Positions 59,784-64,000 of a DNA stretch of 64,000 bases are shown here, piece by piece. Made by a program: the position numbers and the translations under genes. Under the pieces are notes generated by a model. It did not search any database. It saw only the letters and a program-made list of their open reading frames with translations, and was not told where the DNA came from. The DNA is taken from positions 2,232,001 through 2,296,000 of the forward strand of contig OX328109.1 of NCBI GenBank assembly GCA_946811185.2, read 5' to 3'. The stretch comes from Hippopus hippopus (taxonomy: Eukaryota; Mollusca; Bivalvia; Cardiida; Cardiidae). Each line of letters begins with the position of its first letter. The stretch's first letter is position 1.

Positions 59784-59995
59784 TAACCCTTTACCGACCA
59801 ATCAAGAATTTGTCGTCTGCCAATGCTTGCAATTTGAACAGGTCTAAATTTTTGTTGTTTGGTAAAAAGTTAATCAAATATCCTATACTTATTTCGTTAA
59901 GTAATCGTACCAAACGGCAATCTTTGAGACTTGCCCATTTTGAAATCATTTGCAGACGACAAAAAAAAATGTGGTTCAAATGATGCAATTTGCCC

Positions 59996-61020
59996 TTAAC
60001 CCTCTACCACACAATCCTGAGTTTTGACGACCCTGAGGAAGAAGGCTTTTGAAAACATTGTGGGAAAAGAAGACAATGCTGGTAACCACAATGTTTATGA
60101 TTGCCTTACCGATCAGGGTCGTTAAACTTTGACTCGGGATTGTTTGGCAAAGGCATTTGATGGAAAGAAGGAAAACTTTTTTTAATGATATATTAAAAAA
60201 AAAAAGTGAAGGAAAATGAGCGATAGGTTATAAAAAGGAAGGTTTCACTTTCCCTCAAAATGTCCAAAAGCTGTACACTACATGGACGTTTTGAAACTTG
60301 AATAAATTCTGTGGTTTTTATGGATTAATTCTTGACCAGAAGACAAAATTTTAGACTTTCCAAAATTGAAAACATATGCAGACGACAAATTAAATGCGGC
60401 TCAATTGATGGAATTTGCATCAGAAAGATAAGAAAACATCGTTGAAAAAGAATTTCCTACAATGATTTCAGAAGGCTTCTTTCTCAAGGTCGTTGAAATA
60501 TGGGATTATTTGGTAAAGGGTCGTCGGATTAAGTCTTTATCACAGAATCACAAATTCTAAGGACCTCTAGGAAGAAAGCTTTTGAAAACATTGTGAGAAA
60601 ATGCTGGTAACCACCATTTTCTCCTTTTCACACAGTGTTTCCAACTCTTTCAAAGATGACTTCCACAATGCGAACCAAATTCAATTTGTCTGCAAATGTA
60701 TCATAATTATTTGGACAACTGTGGTAAAGAGATGAAACCGAATTAAGCCATATAGTAACTTACGAAAAGGATTTTTTTTCCTTCATAAATACGATTTAAT
60801 GACCTACCAAAAACAAACTCGTGTTTTCAAGACCCTGAAAAAAAAAGCAAATGGAAGCATTTGTAGAAAAGGACAAATGTCGATAACTGGTATTTTGTCC
60901 ATTTTTCATAACGCTCTCTATCCTTTATGGGAAAAAAATCTCACATTTGAGCTACATCTATTTTGTCGTCTGAAAATGCTTTCAATCTGGACAATTGTAG
61001 AATTTTGTCGTATTGTATAG
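59996..61020. repeat. Run of four diverged family A copies
   Basis: Left ends at about 59996, 60325, 60530 and 60800. Hairpins are eroded to different degrees; the last reads ATGTCGATAACTGGTATTTT. Confidence 0.6.
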
Positions 61021-61203
61021 GGTTGTAAGTATTTGTTTTTGACCGAATAATTTCTTGGATTATCGGGACAACTTTTCTTCAACTTATATTGACCACTAAA
61101 ACAGGAAAAAGGAAAATAAAATAGTAATAATACAATGCCACAGCTGCTATGATTTTTGCCCAGTTCAACATTCAAAATAATCCTACAATGTACAAGTTCG
61201 CTT

Positions 61204-61336
61204 GAATAAACATTCCAAAAGGAGAACAACTCGCAGTTTTCTGACTGGGGTCAATATTGAAATACAATGTAAAGAGTTGTTAGAATAAACATTGCCAGCA
61301 GAGAACAACATGTCCTTTTCTGACCGGGGTCAATCT
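61204..61336 (+). promoter_or_regulatory. 79-bp-period direct repeat with everted GGTCA-type half-sites upstream of the GST gene
   Basis: Two imperfect copies (61204-61257 and 61283-61336) share GAATAAACATT, GAGAACAAC and TTTTCTGACYGGGGTCAAT. Each ends with a TGACYGGGGTCA palindrome-like site (61242-61253, 61321-61332), which reads as two diverging nuclear-receptor half-sites. It lies within 35 bases of the TATA candidate. The regulatory role is inferred. Confidence 0.4.
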
Positions 61337-61353
61337 TTAGAACAACTTGGTGA

Positions 61354-61361
61354 TATAAAAA
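61354..61361 (+). promoter_or_regulatory. TATA box candidate of the GST gene
   Basis: TATAAAAA lies 133-140 bases before the GST start codon, with an initiator-like TCTGCACTTT about 20 bases further on. No other TATA-like site is as well placed in this stretch. Confidence 0.5.
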
Positions 61362-61493
61362 GATCGCTACGGTCTGCACTTTTAGAATTTAGAAACAGAT
61401 AGGCAGTCTAGCTGGTTTTGCTAAATCTGTCTTTTTCTCCAACTGTTTTATTCTGGTTGATTTTGTTTTGTGCCAGTTTTGATCAACGTAAAA

Positions 61494-63330
61494 ATGGTGG
61501 TTTCATTCTATTACGATCTTTTGTCCCAGCCGTGTAGAGCTGTTTATTTGTTTCTGAAAGCTAATGGAATCGATTTCGAGGACAAATGTTTGCAGCTGAC
61601 CAAAGGTGAGTGTTTAATTAACTTTTTAGCACACAATCCCGACTTTTAAACGACCCAGATAGATCAAACTTTTGAAAACATTGTGGGAAAAGGAAAAAAT
61701 GCTAGTAACCAGCATTTTCTCCTTTTCCCACAATGTTTTCTATCCTATGAAAGAGAAATCATCATTTCAGCTACACTTGATTTGTCGTCTGCAAATCCTT
61801 TCAATTTGGTCTTGTCCAAAATTTTGTCGTTTGGTAAAAAATTAATAGATCATTGTATGTTGCGAACAACTCTCGGTGCTAAATGGCGTACAATATCCAA
61901 GATCAGACTGCACAAAACGTGAACTCTGATCTCGGATTTAAGCCGCTCGATCTGTTGTAACATATAATTTTGATTAAACAGTCAAGGCATTGTCACGTGA
62001 CTGAATATTTGATTTCTGACTAAATTACAACTGATTCATCAAAGAATTTTTCATTATCTAAGCCCCATGCTCTTTTTGATTTAAACAAAAAAATGGGCAT
62101 AAATCTTAAAGTAAGCCTCAGAAAAGAGACCAGAACAATATTTTCTTGTCTGAAGCTTTAATCACAAGGTAAAATACGGAAAACTCCCTACATGCATATT
62201 TCGAGGCATCGCTACTAAAGAATTTCTTCATTTTTTTTTTTTTTTAAACCCAGTCTTGGTGATTTTTTACCCTCTTGAAGAAAATGGAAAAGAAATAAAA
62301 ACGGAAGTAAAAAATAAAGAAGGCGTGGGGTTTTACATATACGACTTTTAAGCCCCTTGCAGTTGTCATCTATTAAAAAAACTTTGAGAAAAGACGCAAT
62401 GGCTTTTAAGTTTTAACAAGAAAGATGATTTCAATCACAGTAAAGCATCAATTAGCGAACGGTTTAGAAGTAACATCAGACTGCACGTTCTTGATCTACC
62501 AGCATGTCGTCCAACATTTGAAAGATAACTGAGTCGCTATCGGCAGTGAGACCATCGGGTAAAAAACTAAATATACTCCTAGGTGCGTATTCACCAACCA
62601 TTCTTAAGAACTATCTTTGTCTTATAAATTCTCCAATATTTTCTAGATTTGAACGTAACATAACTTCTGATTGGCTAAACCAAACGGTTTAGCCAATCAG
62701 AAGATGTGTTACATTCAAATTAAGAAAACTTTCGAGAATAAGACTAAGAAGGTTCTTAAGAATAGTTGGTGAATACGGACCCTGCATAAACATTACATTC
62801 GGAATTTCATGTTTCCTACTTCTTCCATCATGATTACTGCTTCAACTTTTCTATGCATGTGTTTACAAAATGCAATTTTTATTTCCCCAACATTATTGCC
62901 AAATCATGCACCGTTCATACTGTCGCAAAACTCTCTCTTCAGTCCTTTGATTTAACAAGTCATGTCGCTGCACCCTGGGACGTCATTTGGAGGACCTTCG
63001 TAATACGTGCTTGTGCAAGTAAAACAAAATAGATGTGCTTGAGACAAGATGAAAAATTTCGAAGTGTTTACTTAACTCTTTACCAGACGACAAAATTTTA
63101 GTTTGTTAGTGTGGTTTGAAAAACGCCGTTTTCATCACCAAGTTAGTTATATCGCGGCAGCTAGTGTACCTCTGTAGCATACCTATCACCATCGTCAAAA
63201 CAATGATTTATGGGGGCTTACTTCATTTCTTTGTCTATTTAGGTGAGCATATGTCGCCAGAAGTGTTGAAAAAGAATCCATTTCATACAGTCCCTTTCAT
63301 AGATGATGACGGTTTCGTTTTGCTTGAAAG
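61494..63330 (+). CDS. GSTT: Glutathione S-transferase, theta class (first two exons; rest beyond the window)
   Basis: Exon 1 61494-61605 (donor GTGAGT) encodes a typical theta N-terminus with YYDLLSQPCRAVYLF at residues 6-20; Ser11 is the expected catalytic serine that activates glutathione. Exon 2 63243-63330 (acceptor TATTTAG, weak donor GTTAGC, phase 1 in and 2 out) encodes GEHMSPEVLKKNPFHTVPFI, then an acidic turn and LLE, the cis-Pro region (TVPF) of the thioredoxin-like domain. Together they give about 67 of ~230 residues; the helical C-terminal domain would follow to the right. It should be a cytosolic detoxification enzyme conjugating glutathione to electrophiles. Exon boundaries match those of vertebrate GSTT genes as far as I recall them. 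Confidence 0.9.
61618..61845. repeat. Family A MITE in GST intron 1
   Basis: TTAACTTTTTAGCA left, TTTGGTAAAAAATTAA right; near-perfect hairpin 61675-61742. It starts 12 bp after the exon 1 donor. Confidence 0.85.
62582..62781. repeat. Palindromic MITE, family E
   Basis: TATTCACCAACCATTCTTAA left, TTAAGAATAGTTGGTGAATA right, centre GGCTAAACCAAACGGTTTAG. It lies in GST intron 1. Confidence 0.85.
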
Positions 63331-63814
63331 GTTAGCTATAGATACAGATTTTCTCTAACTTAATGATACTCGTCACAAGTCGGCTGGTTCCGTAACTACA
63401 TCTGACCTCCTCATTTTGAAATACTGTCCGTCACATGATCTTAAAGATGGCGGCGCCCATGAAAATTCAATATCAACAACAATAACAAACACAGTGAAGT
63501 TATTCACATCTATCAATCTGTCGTTGAAAACTGCTGGAGGAATTTATGTATCAAGTTTAAAAAAAAAATGAGCTAAAAAACTGATTGTCGACGGAAATGT
63601 AGATCTATTTAGAAATATTTCTATAGTTAATTAGTTATAAAACATTATGAATCTGCAACTTTTTACCATTCAGACCTAGGCAACGTTATTTACACGTAGA
63701 ACATCGTTATGGTGAATATCAAACTTTAATTCAATGTAGAACATCGGGTTATATTATATTTTTGCACAGATTGATTCAAAATTTGCCTATATTTTTACTT
63801 CTAAAAACATACGA

Positions 63815-64000
63815 ACCATGCTCTGGCAAAATTAGGTCTGATGCGTCTCCGTGATGCCTGATATGAAGCAGTTCGTCACATAATCTTGGATTCATAAAGT
63901 CAAGTTTGTCTAACAACCGGTTGAATTATGGGGTAGAATGGTCCTTTGGCATGTAGAATATTTCATTGAAAGCAAAAAAATTCGACCCAGGTCAGTCTGC
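63815..64000. repeat. Family B element running off the window
   Basis: Starts GAACCATGCTCTGGCAAAAT and is cut inside the internal hairpin (CGACCCAGGTCAGTCTGC). It lies after GST exon 2. Confidence 0.75.

Overview
The window is AT-rich eukaryotic DNA. Multi-exon genes with GT/AG introns sit in a dense field of short inverted-repeat elements, tRNA-derived SINEs and decayed DNA transposons. The genes (a molluscan-type IL-17 cytokine, a CENP-M homologue, NUDT9, a theta-class GST) and the repeat types point to a bivalve mollusc, most likely a heterodont (veneroid-like) clam. The species cannot be fixed from the sequence alone.

Layout. About 4.7-5.5 kb: a secreted IL-17 family cytokine on +, coding region in one exon, with a histidine-rich tail. 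About 11.6-18.7 kb: four exons on + of a CENP-M (kinetochore pseudo-GTPase) homologue; the first exon and one middle exon were not found. About 24.8-34.3 kb: a complete seven-exon NUDT9 (mitochondrial-type ADP-ribose pyrophosphatase) gene on -, 341 codons, with an intact Nudix box. About 36.8-39.3 kb: a dead mariner transposase gene on -, split by a 1.4-kb foldback element with 0.3-kb terminal inverted repeats. About 44.4-53.8 kb: a complete six-exon gene on + for a 294-residue protein that I do not recognise, with about eight membrane segments, built from two copies of a four-segment unit. About 61.5 kb to the right edge: the first two exons of a theta-class glutathione S-transferase on +, running out of the window.

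The genes look functionally independent and show no sign of co-regulation. The rest is mobile DNA. The most striking family is a 220-230 bp element present in roughly fifty recognisable copies. It has TTAA at both ends, a CYCTTTACCA terminal inverted repeat, and a nearly perfect central hairpin that includes GAAAATGCTGGT. One copy interrupts another repeat exactly at TTAA, and several copies abut and share a single TTAA, so it is best read as a piggyBac-type MITE. Other families are a GAGCCATGCTCTGTGAAAAG-ended element (family B), an ATATGGCCTGCAACACG-ended element (family C), a palindromic element carrying GGTTTAGCCAATCAGAAG (family E), a GTAGATCAAGATCAGACTGC palindrome family (D), three tRNA-headed SINE families, two elements with CAG...CTG-type ends (one clearly hAT), a 9-bp-TSD foldback element, a 454-bp TTAA element, and several elements with internal tandem repeats of about 130-170 bp. 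Many are nested, which gives a relative insertion order.

Exon boundaries were set by eye from reading frame and splice signals. Homology statements come from remembered family sequences, not from a search.
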